64,000 bases of DNA from Leptobrachium leishanense. Taxonomy: Eukaryota > Chordata > Amphibia > Anura > Megophryidae. A model generated the notes under the pieces. That model was not told the DNA's origin and searched no databases. It worked only from the letters and a program-made list of their open reading frames with translations. Where the stretch lies: NCBI GenBank assembly GCA_009667805.1, contig CM019069.1, forward strand, positions 94,399,204 through 94,463,203, read 5' to 3'. Positions 20,214-29,262 of this stretch are shown piece after piece. The position numbers and the translations under genes were made by a program. The number at the start of each line of letters is the position of its first letter. The stretch's first letter is position 1.

Positions 20214-21723
20214 AGGTTTTAGTTCAGGTTTTTGTGTTCCAGTTTATAGTTCAGAGGAATTTGTTTGGGTTGAGAATTTAAAATCCGTTAAGGTTAATTT
20301 AGAAATGGCAAAGGCTAAAGTTCAAAATGAAGTAGATTTAGGTAGGATGGTCGGCCCATTGGAGGTGATCCCGTTTAGTAGTTTTCGTTTGTCCCCATTA
20401 GGTTTAGTACCCAAGAAAGAAAAAAATTCGTTTAGGTTAATTCACCACCTGTCGTTTCCTGCAGGTCAATCATTAAATGACGAGATTGACAATGACCTGT
20501 TTCCATTAAAGTATTCCACATTTGATGAGGCTTTAGATTGGGTGCTGGCATGTGGCCAGAATGCGCTCATGTCTAAAGTTGATATTGAGGCAGCATTTCG
20601 TTTATTACCCATGAATCCTGATTGCTATAGGTCATTAGGTTTTCAGTTAGAAGGTAAATTTTATTATGACAGATGTTTACCTATGGGCTGTTCCCTGTCT
20701 TGTTTCTATTTTGAAACATTTGCAACCTTTTTGCAGTGGGTCTTGGTGTTTAAAACAGGTATTGGGTCCATGGTTCATTATTTGGATGATTTTTTATTTA
20801 TAGGCAGAGAAGGTTCTGATGTTTGTTTTCAGCTGTTGAAAGAGTTTTGTGACATGGCGGAGGAATTTGGTGTTCCTTTGGCTAAGGAGAAAACTGTGCT
20901 TCCTACTACTTGTTTACAATTTCTTGGTATTATAATAGATTCTTCCAGGATGGAATGCAGATTGCCTGATGAGAAGGTTACAAAGTTAACAAGCAAGCTG
21001 CTGAGGATAAAAAGTGCACAGAAAGTGTCAGTGAAAGAGTTACAAGAGTTGCTGGGCATGTTAGCTTTTGCTTCTAGGGTGATTCCTATGGGTAGAGTAT
21101 TCACTAGAAAAATGTCTTTATCAATAGCAGGGATGAGATGCCCTCATTGGCACGTTAGGATTAGCAAGGAAATAAAAGATGATATTTCCATATGGTTGGA
21201 TTTTTTATGTCACTTTAACGGCAGAACAATTTGGCAGCAAGGTTTTATTTTTAACACCGATCTTAATTTTTTCACAGATGCATCTGGATCTGTTGGTTTT
21301 GGTCTATTTTGGGATGGGAAATGGAGTTTTGGAGTTTGGCCAGTTAGTTGGGTTGAAGCGGGTTGGACTAGGAATCTCACGCTTCTGGAGTTATTCCCTA
21401 TTATAGTGGCATTGGAGATTTGGGGCCAGGATTTTGCGAATAAAAGAATTAAGGTGTTATGTGATAACAAGAGTGTTGTTGATGCAATTAATTCACAGAG
21501 AGGTTCCTCCCCACAGGTTGTTACACTGTTACGTAGATTAGTTTTGCTATGTTTATGTAATAACATCTGGTTAAAAGCCGTACATGTGGCAGGTAAAACC
21601 AACAATATAGCTGACGCTATTTCTCGTTCGCAGTGGTCAAGGTTCAAGGAGCTGGCACCGGAGGCGGAGGAAATGCCTGTTCCAGTGCCCTTACACGTTT
21701 GGGATCTAATTTTTCCGCAGTAA
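20059..21723 (+). CDS. Ngaro reverse transcriptase-RNase H
   Basis: The polymerase copies element RNA into DNA. The open frame of 554 residues overlaps Gag; homology starts near 20150, and residues before that are Gag read in another frame. RT blocks are SPLGLVPKKEKNSFRLIHHL, the palm LMSKVDIEAAFRLLPM with a catalytic Asp, LPMGCSLSCFYFETF and the YLDDFLFIG motif. RNase H follows with FFTDASGSVGFGL, LLELFPIIVAL and VLCDNKSVVDAI, supplying Asp, Glu and Asp, and ends AGKTNNIADAISR. All core residues are present. This domain order is that of DIRS-group elements. Confidence 0.92.
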   Translation: MVVHIPLLNVLKEVALRPIFKAPGLPTPVRLEKMYPFLSIYPNKEKANLIIEGFSSGFCVPVYSSEEFVWVENLKSVKVNLEMAKAKVQNEVDLGRMVGPLEVIPFSSFRLSPLGLVPKKEKNSFRLIHHLSFPAGQSLNDEIDNDLFPLKYSTFDEALDWVLACGQNALMSKVDIEAAFRLLPMNPDCYRSLGFQLEGKFYYDRCLPMGCSLSCFYFETFATFLQWVLVFKTGIGSMVHYLDDFLFIGREGSDVCFQLLKEFCDMAEEFGVPLAKEKTVLPTTCLQFLGIIIDSSRMECRLPDEKVTKLTSKLLRIKSAQKVSVKELQELLGMLAFASRVIPMGRVFTRKMSLSIAGMRCPHWHVRISKEIKDDISIWLDFLCHFNGRTIWQQGFIFNTDLNFFTDASGSVGFGLFWDGKWSFGVWPVSWVEAGWTRNLTLLELFPIIVALEIWGQDFANKRIKVLCDNKSVVDAINSQRGSSPQVVTLLRRLVLLCLCNNIWLKAVHVAGKTNNIADAISRSQWSRFKELAPEAEEMPVPVPLHVWDLIFPQ

Positions 21724-22604
21724 ACGATTTACTGAAAGCTTCTGTGGCTAAGTCTACCTGGGTGGCTTATGTGAAAGCCTGGGAGGTTTGGGTGGAATTT
21801 GCGGCAGCTCAACAATCTAACCCATTAGCGATGGATTTAGAAACGGCAATTGGTTTTATATTGCACTGGACACAGTGTAAAGTAGCAAAATCCTTTTTGC
21901 AGCGCACAATTTCCGGTATTAATTTTTGCACCAAGCTACTGGGTGGTAAGCCAGTGCTTGGGGAATTTTTGATTAAACAGATGGTGAAAGGTTATGCTAG
22001 ACATGGAAGAGTAAAAGATTCTAGACGTCCAATTTCCTTTGCTCTCCTTCAACAGTTGATAGTTAAGTTAAGTAAATTTTTTTGTCTTAATGAATATGAA
22101 TGGAGTTTATTTAAGTTATCTTTTTTATTAGCATTTTTTGCCGCTCTGCGTTTAAGCGAGTTGGTTTCTCAATCTAAATTTAGACCTTCGGGTCTTCAGA
22201 TTGAAGATGTTATGGTAGGTGACAGGAAATTGTCCATCTTTGTCAGCAGATCCAAAACTGATCAAGAAGGCAAAGGATCGTGGATTCATATTAATGCTAT
22301 TAACGATAAAGAATTTTGTGCAGTTAGGTCTTTGAGAAGGTTTTTATCAATAAGGCCTTCAGAAATGGGGCCGCTTTTAATACATGAAAATGGGTCACCT
22401 CTGACCAGATACCAGTTTAATGCTGCACTTAAGGGTTGTCTAAGGCTTTTAGGCTTGGGCAAAGAAAAATTTACTTCACACTCTTTTCGTATAGGAGCAG
22501 CATCGGTAGCGGCAGATTTGGGTTTTTCGCCAGACAACATTAAAAAATTGGGGCGCTGGAAATCCAATTGCTTTAAGCGCTATGTCAGGATTAACATGCT
22601 GTAA
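21633..22604 (+). CDS. Ngaro tyrosine recombinase
   Basis: This enzyme inserts the circular DNA intermediate instead of a DDE integrase. The frame overlaps the end of RT-RNase H by about 90 bases. The N-terminal half is the SAM-like core-binding domain (STWVAYVKAWEVWVEFAAAQ). The catalytic half shows ALRLSELVS with the first Arg, a Lys-bearing strand (SRSKTDQEGKGSW), SHSFRIGAASVAADLG with the His-X2-Arg pair, and LGRWKSNCFKRYVRI with the nucleophilic Tyr. The Arg-His-Arg-Tyr set is complete. It stops at 22604 within the next frame. Confidence 0.9.
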   Translation: MVKVQGAGTGGGGNACSSALTRLGSNFSAVNDLLKASVAKSTWVAYVKAWEVWVEFAAAQQSNPLAMDLETAIGFILHWTQCKVAKSFLQRTISGINFCTKLLGGKPVLGEFLIKQMVKGYARHGRVKDSRRPISFALLQQLIVKLSKFFCLNEYEWSLFKLSFLLAFFAALRLSELVSQSKFRPSGLQIEDVMVGDRKLSIFVSRSKTDQEGKGSWIHINAINDKEFCAVRSLRRFLSIRPSEMGPLLIHENGSPLTRYQFNAALKGCLRLLGLGKEKFTSHSFRIGAASVAADLGFSPDNIKKLGRWKSNCFKRYVRINML

Positions 22605-23241
22605 TCTTGTTCTAACTTTTGTTTTTTCTTTTATAGAGCTGCAGGCGTTATCAGTATGGTTAATTGGTCATTCATTTATCAATCAGGCTTTTAGGAGGGC
22701 CTGCGTCAGACCATATGGTATTAATTTAGGTATGGACATTGCTGCAGTTTCAGTTTACTGGAAAGGAGTCGGCGGCTTGAAGTTACAAGATTTAAAGAAA
22801 GTTTTGGAAGAATGCTGTGCAACGTTTCCTTCACCGGATGTCATCATCTTCCACTGTGGTGGAAATGACATTGGGAGCATGAAATCCCTACAGTTGCTGT
22901 TTTCTATTAAAAATGTGTTTATTGATTTTAAAAAACAGTTTCCAGAGGCTTTGCTAGTATTTTCTGAGATTATTCCAAGATGGTTTTGGAGTAATGAGAA
23001 AGGTCTTAGAGCGTTGGAAAAGGTGCGCAGGAAAATCAACAGGGCTATGGAGAAGTTTTTACCAGTGCTGGGAGGGTTTAGCTTTAGGCACGTAGATTTA
23101 GAAGGGAATTGCGTAGGTTTATATGCGGAGGATAGGATTCATCTCTCTGATATTGGTTTAGATATTTTTAATAATGGGTTACAGAGCCTGTTGGAAAGAG
23201 CCGTAGCATTGGTGGGAAGGGCCTCAGCATCATTTGTCTGA
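22582..23241 (+). CDS. Ngaro SGNH-type hydrolase ORF
   Basis: The 219-residue frame starts ATG inside the recombinase end. Homology begins only at about residue 24 (SVWLIGHSFINQAFRR). SGNH blocks are IGHSFI (Ser), IFHCGGNDIG (Gly/Asn) and AEDRIHLSDIG (Asp and His). Such hydrolase ORFs are known from vertebrate Ngaro elements; the substrate is unknown. The first 23 codons are low-complexity and contain CTAAC, a T-rich tract and TTTTATAG ending at 22637, which looks like a 3' splice site directly before the domain. The protein may therefore be made from a spliced mRNA. Confidence 0.85.
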   Translation: MSGLTCCNLVLTFVFSFIELQALSVWLIGHSFINQAFRRACVRPYGINLGMDIAAVSVYWKGVGGLKLQDLKKVLEECCATFPSPDVIIFHCGGNDIGSMKSLQLLFSIKNVFIDFKKQFPEALLVFSEIIPRWFWSNEKGLRALEKVRRKINRAMEKFLPVLGGFSFRHVDLEGNCVGLYAEDRIHLSDIGLDIFNNGLQSLLERAVALVGRASASFV

Positions 23242-23257
23242 ATGATGTTTCGGCGTT

Positions 23258-23526
23258 GGGTAAAGGTCGCCCCTTATTGGGGTGGATGGAGGCAGAAGGG
23301 TTCCCAAGCTGGCTGAGAACAGGGGCGGTTTGGGAATTTGTTATATTATTTATAAGGTTTTACAGGTTTTTTAAGTTCGGTTTTATGGTTGAAGTTTTAT
23401 GCCTCCAAATTACCCTTAAATAAAAGCTACGGCCAACTATTCCAAAGTTTATTGGTGTCTGTCGTTATTTGGTAAAGATATTTGTATATATATATATATT
23501 TGTATTCATAGTCCATGCAAGGGACA
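23258..23526 (+). repeat. Ngaro split repeat B1
   Basis: The 269-bp copy matches B2 at 23930-24198. It starts GGGTAAAGGTCGCC and ends GGGACA. It contains AATAAA near 23420, the likely polyadenylation signal, and an (AT)n run near 23490. It directly abuts A2. Confidence 0.92.
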
Positions 23527-23883
23527 TTTAAAGCGATAACCGCATAGGAGGCGCTGCAAGTGTCCATTGCTGGACAAATTGATAGGCTGGGGTTAATTAG
23601 AGGTCAAGTTTGGTAGCTCAGAGCTGGTTTCAGCCAGCTGAAACTGCTTCTGAGCTGGTTTTTTGCAGCGGGAAAATCTGAACAGCTGATTGGTTAATCA
23701 GCTGTTCAGCAGCACGAGCCGTTGCGCGTGCAATCAAGAGCGGGAAATTTCAAACAGCTGATTGGATATCAGCTGTTTGAGAGCTCGAGACAAGTTCCAA
23801 AGGTTTTATAAATTGAGAGTCTGAGGTAGTTTTGGCAATTACCTCAGCTGTTTTAGAAGATTGGATCCTGTAGCAGCGTTTCC
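23527..23883 (+). repeat. Ngaro split repeat A2
   Basis: This is the second copy of A1, with no difference seen by eye. It is followed by a C-rich 46-bp spacer and then B2. B1-A2-B2 adjacency is expected to let a terminally non-redundant RNA be copied into a circle. Confidence 0.92.
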
Positions 23884-23929
23884 CCCCCCCCCTCCCTTTT
23901 TTATGTATATTGTCGTAGTTGTTTAATAA

Positions 23930-24198
23930 GGGTAAAGGTCGCCCCTTATTGGGGTGGATGGAGGCAGAAGGGTTCCCAAGCTGGCTGAGAACAGGGGCGG
24001 TTTGGGAATTTGTTATATTATTTATAAGGTTTTACAGGTTTTTTAAGTTCGGTTTTATGGTTGAAGTTTTATGCCTCCAAATTACCCTTAAATAAAAGCT
24101 ACGGCCAACTATTCCAAAGTTTATTGGTGTCTGTCGTTATTTGGTAAAGATATTTGTATATATATATATATTTGTATTCATAGTCCATGCAAGGGACA
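23930..24198 (+). repeat. Ngaro split repeat B2
   Basis: Right terminus of the element, matching B1, with AATAAA near 24092. It ends GGGACA, and retroviral LTR sequence (ATAATGCTG) resumes immediately. Confidence 0.92.
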
Positions 24199-24624
24199 AT
24201 AATGCTGCAAAGGCTTAGTGCCAGAAATGAACAAAATCAGCTTAATTTATCAAACTTGGAAAATGCAATTTCCTCCATGGCCTCCACCCCTCTCATGCCC
24301 TACGTGATAGATTATCACGGAACAGTTACCATATGTCCAAGTTTGGACATAATCTTACACAGGATATCGTCTTTCTCCTCTCCTTGAATTTGCAGCTGTT
24401 AGCCACAAATCTTCAGTTACTATGGTTTTCTGTGGTTATCTACCCTTCCTCCCCTTGTCTACCATTATAAACCACATTCCTTAAACCGACAAACTGAGAA
24501 TAGATCTGGTGAACACAAAAGGACAGCATGCTTTCTTTAAGAAACAAAATGGATGAAACATCAAAATGGTGGATTAGCTATATTAGTATATTCCTAAAAT
24601 TAAATCCCAGGAGGTGCTATCTCA
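24199..24624 (-). repeat. 5' LTR of the ERV, distal part
   Basis: Continuation of the interrupted 5' LTR; on the minus strand it starts TGAGATAGCACC at 24624. GTAC at 24625-24628 is the right copy of the target duplication. It would contain the U3 promoter of the provirus. Confidence 0.95.
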
Positions 24625-24628
24625 GTAC

Positions 24629-25258
24629 AGCGTGTCAGGCAGGGGCAGGTCACACGTCACAGAGTGCAATCTGGATGGAAGGCAAGAACAACAGGCAATG
24701 GTGCCTCCTCAAGGCAGCATGTTGGAAAGTGCCTGTGCAAGAAACAATCTCCACCTGAGGTATGATCACCTGACACCCCCCCTTCGGAAGAAGGGGAAAA
24801 TTACTTTATTTGCCAAACAAGAAACAGATTTTCTTTAATATAAACCCCAGAACAAAATACTTTATTATTGCCCTTTATTTTGTGTGATGTGTGCTGTTTA
24901 AATTGGCAGTGGGAGCCAGGATGGAGTTAAATGTAAAAATGTGTGCAGCCCATTGTTTGCAATGTAATGCTCCCTCACCTCAGCTGTGATCAGGTGATTC
25001 ACCTTAAACAGAAACTAGGCAGTAAATCACAGAGCTGTCTGGTCCACTGGCCCCTCTGTCACTGCTCCAAGAGGAGAGGACTTTCTGCCACAAACTCGTC
25101 ACATCCCCTGATCAGAGCTGAGGTGAGAGGACACTGCAGGGGGGGCTCAGGGAGGAATGCATGGGAAGTAATCAGCTCCTCTAAATTTTGCAGTTAACTC
25201 CTTCCTGACTCTCCTTGCCATTTTAAACCGTGCACTAATCACAAATGCATCCACACAC
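24629..25258. other. No gene recognised
   Basis: Right flank of the provirus. I see no motif, repeat structure or coding signal that I can support. Confidence 0.5.
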
Positions 25259-25261
25259 TGA

Positions 25262-25448
25262 CAGGGTTATTCAGAGAGCGGTGAAAAGCAGGAGAATGAC
25301 TGGAGAAGTGAAAATTCTAGGTTAAAATAGCCAAACCAGAAAAATTCTCCAATTTCTCTCACTTTCAGAATTGGCTATTTTGACCTAGAATTTTCAGTTC
25401 TCCAGTAATTCTCCTGCTTTTCATTTCACCACTCTCTGAATAACCCTG
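25262..25448. mobile_element. Palindromic MITE (CAGGGTTATTCA family), copy 2
   Basis: A 187-bp near-palindrome with perfect CAGGGTTATTCAGAGAG termini and TGA on both sides (25259-25261 and 25449-25451). The 3-bp target duplication suggests PIF/Harbinger mobilisation. It is non-coding. Confidence 0.8.
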
Positions 25449-25599
25449 TGACTCTACAGTGGGGACACAGCCTCCTTAACACAGCTTCTATACAGCCCTT
25501 CTTGGTTCCCCAAATCAACCATACCCTCACAGCACCCACAAATTCATACAGCCCCATATGTAACCACAGCCCTCATGTCACACATTATTACACAGTATT

Positions 25600-25660
25600 A
25601 CTGTGAGTTTTATTGGTGTGGAGCTCTGTGATAAGCATGGGTGTGTATTGTGGGAATATT
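25600..25660 (-). repeat. Single unit of a dispersed CACAGCAATAAAACTC repeat
   Basis: On the minus strand this holds ATCACAGAGCTCCACACC and AATAAAACTCACAGTAAT, the same unit that forms short tandem arrays at 27680-27800 and 62250-62510. Confidence 0.6.
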
Positions 25661-26033
25661 TTTTGGGGGGGGGGCAGCAGCATATCATCCTTGGACCCAG
25701 GCAACACAATGTCATGGTCTGGCCCTGGCTGTATACATTGGCTGCACACTGCCCTGCACCCTCCATAGATTAGTTCTGCCATAAAAAATAATGTAACACC
25801 GGCATCACTAGCCTGCCTCACACGTTCAGCGCAAGGGTTTACAGGGCATAGAATGGTCTCATTCCACACCCCCTGCACCTCACCACACACACACACACAG
25901 GCAGGCGCCCTTGCACTGCCTTACATCCAGAGCTGAGTGATGCAGAGAGCCCTGGACCATATTGAAAGCCCTGCAGGGCTATCTGTAATGTTTAAATGAT
26001 CACCATCCGTTCTGGACAGGTGACAGGTTAATT

Positions 26034-26104
26034 GGAATCAGAGAGGGTCTCTAATACAGACCCCCTCTGGAATCAGAGAGGGTCTCTAATACAGACCCCC
26101 TCTG
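26034..26104 (+). repeat. Two-copy tandem duplication
   Basis: A segment of about 35 bp beginning GGAATCAGAGAGGGTCTC is present twice in direct succession. Nothing else is notable in the surrounding 500 bases. Confidence 0.85.
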
Positions 26105-26585
26105 TATAATACCCGTCATCCACTGAAAGGATTCAGTGGTTAACGGGATTTACTGAAACAAAGACCCCTTCAGTGCCATATATGTTTTACATAGAGCAGT
26201 GACTATCCCTGCAAGGAAAAGTGCAGTATGGGACTGGGTTAGGTAGGTTAACTGATGGCGAGTAACATAGAAGACCTGGCTAGTAGCTCAGGACCTGAAA
26301 TTTTGAGCCCTGCTATGTGTATACTTCAGGGGTGGAGCAACCTTGGACATCCAGAAGTTTTGGAACTACATTTCCCATGAGTCTCAACTAACTTAATTAG
26401 TGGCTGAGCAACATATGAGATATAGTTCCAAAACAGCTACAGGACCACTGACCCCATTATTCATCAGGTCATGTCAAAATGCTAGATCAAAAAGTAAAAA
26501 TTTCCATTTGGATTTCAATCACATGCAGCGTGTAATTTTTTTCCCCACATTTTTTCATCCAAAGATTGTTAGTTATATATTTTAC

Positions 26586-27130
26586 GGGCCATATTACATT
26601 CATAACGCTAACGTTAGGGCTCACCTGTGTGAGTGTTAACGTTATTTCTGGTTGCCCTAGCGCGGGCGCTCCATATTACAATCCGAACGCTAACGGTTAA
26701 AAAACCCGTTACCGATTCAGAGCTTGCCCTTTTCAGCGTGAGCTTACTGTACTTTGCGCTCCCTATACTTTACATGGGGAGCGCAAAGTGTACTAACGCT
26801 ATTTACCGTCTCACTGCAGTTACTGAAAAGTTACCCAAAGCTAGGACCTGGTGCTGAATGATACGTCTTCTGCGAAATCAGTCAGCACCAGCTGAAATCC
26901 CCCCCCCAAAATCCTTCAGTCTTCAACTGCGAATCACTACACCTACTTCCGAGGAGAGATCCTGCAGGTCATGTGACCGGCAGCGGAAGCCTCAATATCC
27001 TATGGACTCCATGGAGGGGATGCTCGCGGCAGCGCTTAGCGCTGCTGCGAGCATCCGGAGGTTTAGTGCCGTGTTACGGGGCAGGCTGCTGGTTCAGCGC
27101 TTGCACCGCAATATTACGCTAAAACAGGGA
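26586..27130. mobile_element. Harbinger-like element fragment
   Basis: The left end GGGCCATATTACATTC matches the termini of the elements at 7753 and 8639. The interior shares the subterminal palindrome TTTGCGCTCCCTATACTTTA...GGGGAGCGCAAAG. No matching right terminus was found, so it is probably truncated. Confidence 0.45.
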
Positions 27131-27679
27131 CACTAAGGAGAAACCTGCAAGTGCAAGACTCTGACGTCATCACGCTCTTAGTCGATTATATCAGTGTCCA
27201 AGGGAAGTCCTACAGCGAGGGAAAGATGTCAGCCCGCTGTGAAAGAAGAAAGAAAAGAAATGGCACTGAGCAGCAGGACTTCAACGACGAGCCGAGTAAA
27301 TCCTCTGCACACAAACATGAAACCAGAGGATGCGCTCAGCACGACATCAGCAGCAAAGAGGTTAAAAGGAAAAATGGGGGGTATAATTTGAGTAGAGCGC
27401 CCCTTTAGCCCCTTGCTGCCTCGCACCAATACAGTCTCCTACCTTTACCTCACGATGATGCCAATACGCCCGCTGTAATTCTTTTTGTGGACTGCAGGCA
27501 GCAGATATTTTGTTGCGATTCTACAAGCTATACAATCCTTTTGGGTGCAAGACAAGGGGGAAACACCGGACTGTGACAAGGACACAGGCGCAGAATTTTA
27601 CGCACAGCAGCCTGTTTAAAGACAAATACATGCATTTACACATACAGCCATACATAACCATATCCCCCCCTACACCCCG

Positions 27680-27800
27680 GGGGTATGTAGCAATAAAACG
27701 CAAGGTAATGTGCGGCGTGTATGGGCGTATCCCTGAGCTCCACAACAATAAAACTCACAGTAATGTGTGGTGTGCATGACACCTCATAGTAATGTGAGGG
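27680..27800 (+). repeat. Short tandem array of the CACAGCAATAAAACTC unit
   Basis: Two to three degenerate units of about 55 bp with GCAATAAAACGCAAGGTAAT and ACAATAAAACTCACAGTAAT, followed by GTGTATGGGCGTAT-like sequence. Related arrays lie at 25600 and 62250. Confidence 0.65.
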
Positions 27801-27835
27801 ATGTTAGGGAACAGGAGAAAGACAAAGTCCCACAG

Positions 27836-28022
27836 CATCCAGAGCAGCACCCAGAGCAGCACCCCCTCTCAAACAGCATCCAGCGCAGCACCCCCTCTCC
27901 AACAGCATCCAGAGCAGCACCCCCTCTCCAACAGCATATAAAACATCACCCCTCCCTCTCCCCAGTAGCATACAGAGCAGCATTCCTTCCCTCCTTCTCC
28001 CCAGCAGCATCCAGAGCTCTGC
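27836..28022 (+). repeat. Minisatellite, about 33-bp unit
   Basis: Five or six degenerate units of the form AGCATCCAGAGCAGCACCCC plus CTCTCCAAC. The later units are longer and more diverged. Open frames across it are by-products of the repeat. Confidence 0.85.
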
Positions 28023-28329
28023 ACAAAGTGTGACAGGGTCAGATTATATTTAAAAAAAAATACCCTGCCAGACCTGCACCTCCATGGCATTCTTCCTGTC
28101 CCAGGCTGGAGTTTGTCCCTCAGCCTCCACCCCAGTAGCCTCCAAGCATGCACATGCTGCACTGGCACAGGATGATGACAGGTGAGTAGGGAGAGGAGCC
28201 AGATACAGAAGTCCTGTCTCCAGCCTCACAGCATGTTGTGGAAAGGAGGGGAACCAGTGAACACACACATCGCTGATGAGTGTGGCAGGGCAGTCAGCAG
28301 GAATCCAAATCCTTGGGATTAAAGGTTTG

Positions 28330-28424
28330 GATTTTTTGAACCCCAATCATGCACCAGTGTGCTTGTGACCCCTGTCACCTGGGGTGGCCCGCCCCCGCCT
28401 CTCCCCTTAGTACACCACTGGTAG
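28330..28424 (-). mobile_element. hAT-like terminus
   Basis: On the minus strand it reads CCAGTGGTGTACTAAGGGGA followed by a G-rich run, the form of many vertebrate hAT ends. The opposite end was not found, so only one terminus can be claimed. Confidence 0.4.
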
Positions 28425-28535
28425 TTGTACAATAAAGTCCACAGACAGATGTGCCCATGGTCTGTCAGGGATGGGTCGTGGTTGAAATAACCCAACGGGT
28501 AGGGTTTTAGGATTTTTGTTTCTACTACACACCTC

Positions 28536-28940
28536 TCAAATAAAAATATAGTCCGCTGCATCCTTGCGCATAGTGGGCCACCAGAATTGTTTCCCAAGAC
28601 TAGACATAGTCTTGGTCACCCCCATATGACCGGTTGTTTTTGTGTCATGGTAAACTGACATTACATGTTCTCTTTCTGTCATAGGAATGAAAAGCCTACC
28701 AGGTGGCTTTTCCACAGGAGCAGTACCCTGAGCAACCTGAAGCCTTTCCAGCAAGGGTGAAGAAACGGTAATCGTGGTGGTAGCTATGATTCTTTCCTGA
28801 GGAACAATACGATTCTGATCATAGACATGATGCTTGTATGTTTCATGTTGCCTAGATGATGCATCGGCTTTGACATTCTTAGAACCTGGGTCTGTAAGTG
28901 TCATGTACTGTCCCTGTAACCTGAATCCAGCAATCAGCAT
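28536..28940 (-). pseudogene. Ty3/Gypsy RNase H end and integrase zinc domain
   Basis: The minus-strand frame begins in the RNase H tail (TDPGSKNVKADASSRQ) and runs through a linker into the integrase N-terminus (HDTKTTGHMGVTKTMSSLGK, FWWPTMRKDAADYI), which is part of its His2-Cys2 zinc domain. The first Cys of the second pair is beyond the break near 28545. Upstream domains of a Gypsy element in the same orientation are at 32003-32760 and 33560-33650. Confidence 0.8.
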
Positions 28941-28945
28941 CCAGC

Positions 28946-29262
28946 ATTGTAAGAGTTAAGCACCAAAACACACGTGACTCACAAAATAAAGGGCTCTGCC
29001 CCACACTCACACATTGCTGGTTCATTACAGCTTATGCTCACGAAGAGTGAACACCGCTACTTGATATTGCTAATCTGCTACCTGTTCCTGATTTTCCATT
29101 TCTGGCTCCTGCAACTACAACCTTCATTCCCATCATCCTTCTGCAATCAACCTGGTTAGTCAACATTTACATCCACCCTCCTCTACCCATATCCATCTGT
29201 TTATCTGTGCAGACCACTGCACGCTGGGCTCATACTCCCCTCGCCCCCGGTGCCACCCTGGT
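28946..29262. other. No gene recognised
   Basis: This stretch lies between the Gypsy integrase piece and the hAT element. It has no recognisable motif and may be flanking or element DNA too diverged to name. Confidence 0.4.

Larger units (their letters stand above)
18522..24198 (+). mobile_element. Ngaro-type tyrosine-recombinase retrotransposon, structurally complete
   Basis: The 5677-bp element has the split direct repeat layout of Ngaro elements: A1 (18522-18878), coding region, B1 (23258-23526), A2 (23527-23883), a short spacer, then B2 (23930-24198). A1 and A2 are each 357 bp and B1 and B2 each 269 bp, and each pair looks identical by eye. It encodes Gag, RT-RNase H, a tyrosine recombinase and an SGNH-type hydrolase. 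There is no target duplication, as expected when a tyrosine recombinase inserts a circular intermediate. It sits inside the 5' LTR of the endogenous retrovirus in the opposite orientation. RT, recombinase and hydrolase frames are uninterrupted; Gag has one apparent frame shift. Confidence 0.95.
9949..24624 (-). mobile_element. Endogenous gamma-type retrovirus (class I ERV) with nested Ngaro element
   Basis: A minus-strand provirus with a 3' LTR at 9949-10498 and a 5' LTR at 18399-24624, the latter split by a Ngaro retrotransposon. Both LTRs run TG...CA, and GTAC flanks the whole insertion (9945-9948 and 24625-24628), the 4-bp duplication expected of gammaretroviral integrase. In transcription order it has a primer-binding site, a gag matrix remnant, a damaged RT, RNase H, an inserted OGFR domain, integrase, env, a polypurine tract and the 3' LTR. 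The two LTRs differ at about twenty positions by eye. Every viral reading frame except integrase shows breaks, so this copy cannot encode a complete virus. Confidence 0.95.

Noticed and set aside
24187..24387. 66-codon frame, also found near 10040-10261
   Set aside because: It lies in the retroviral LTR on the non-coding strand; the two copies are the two LTRs.
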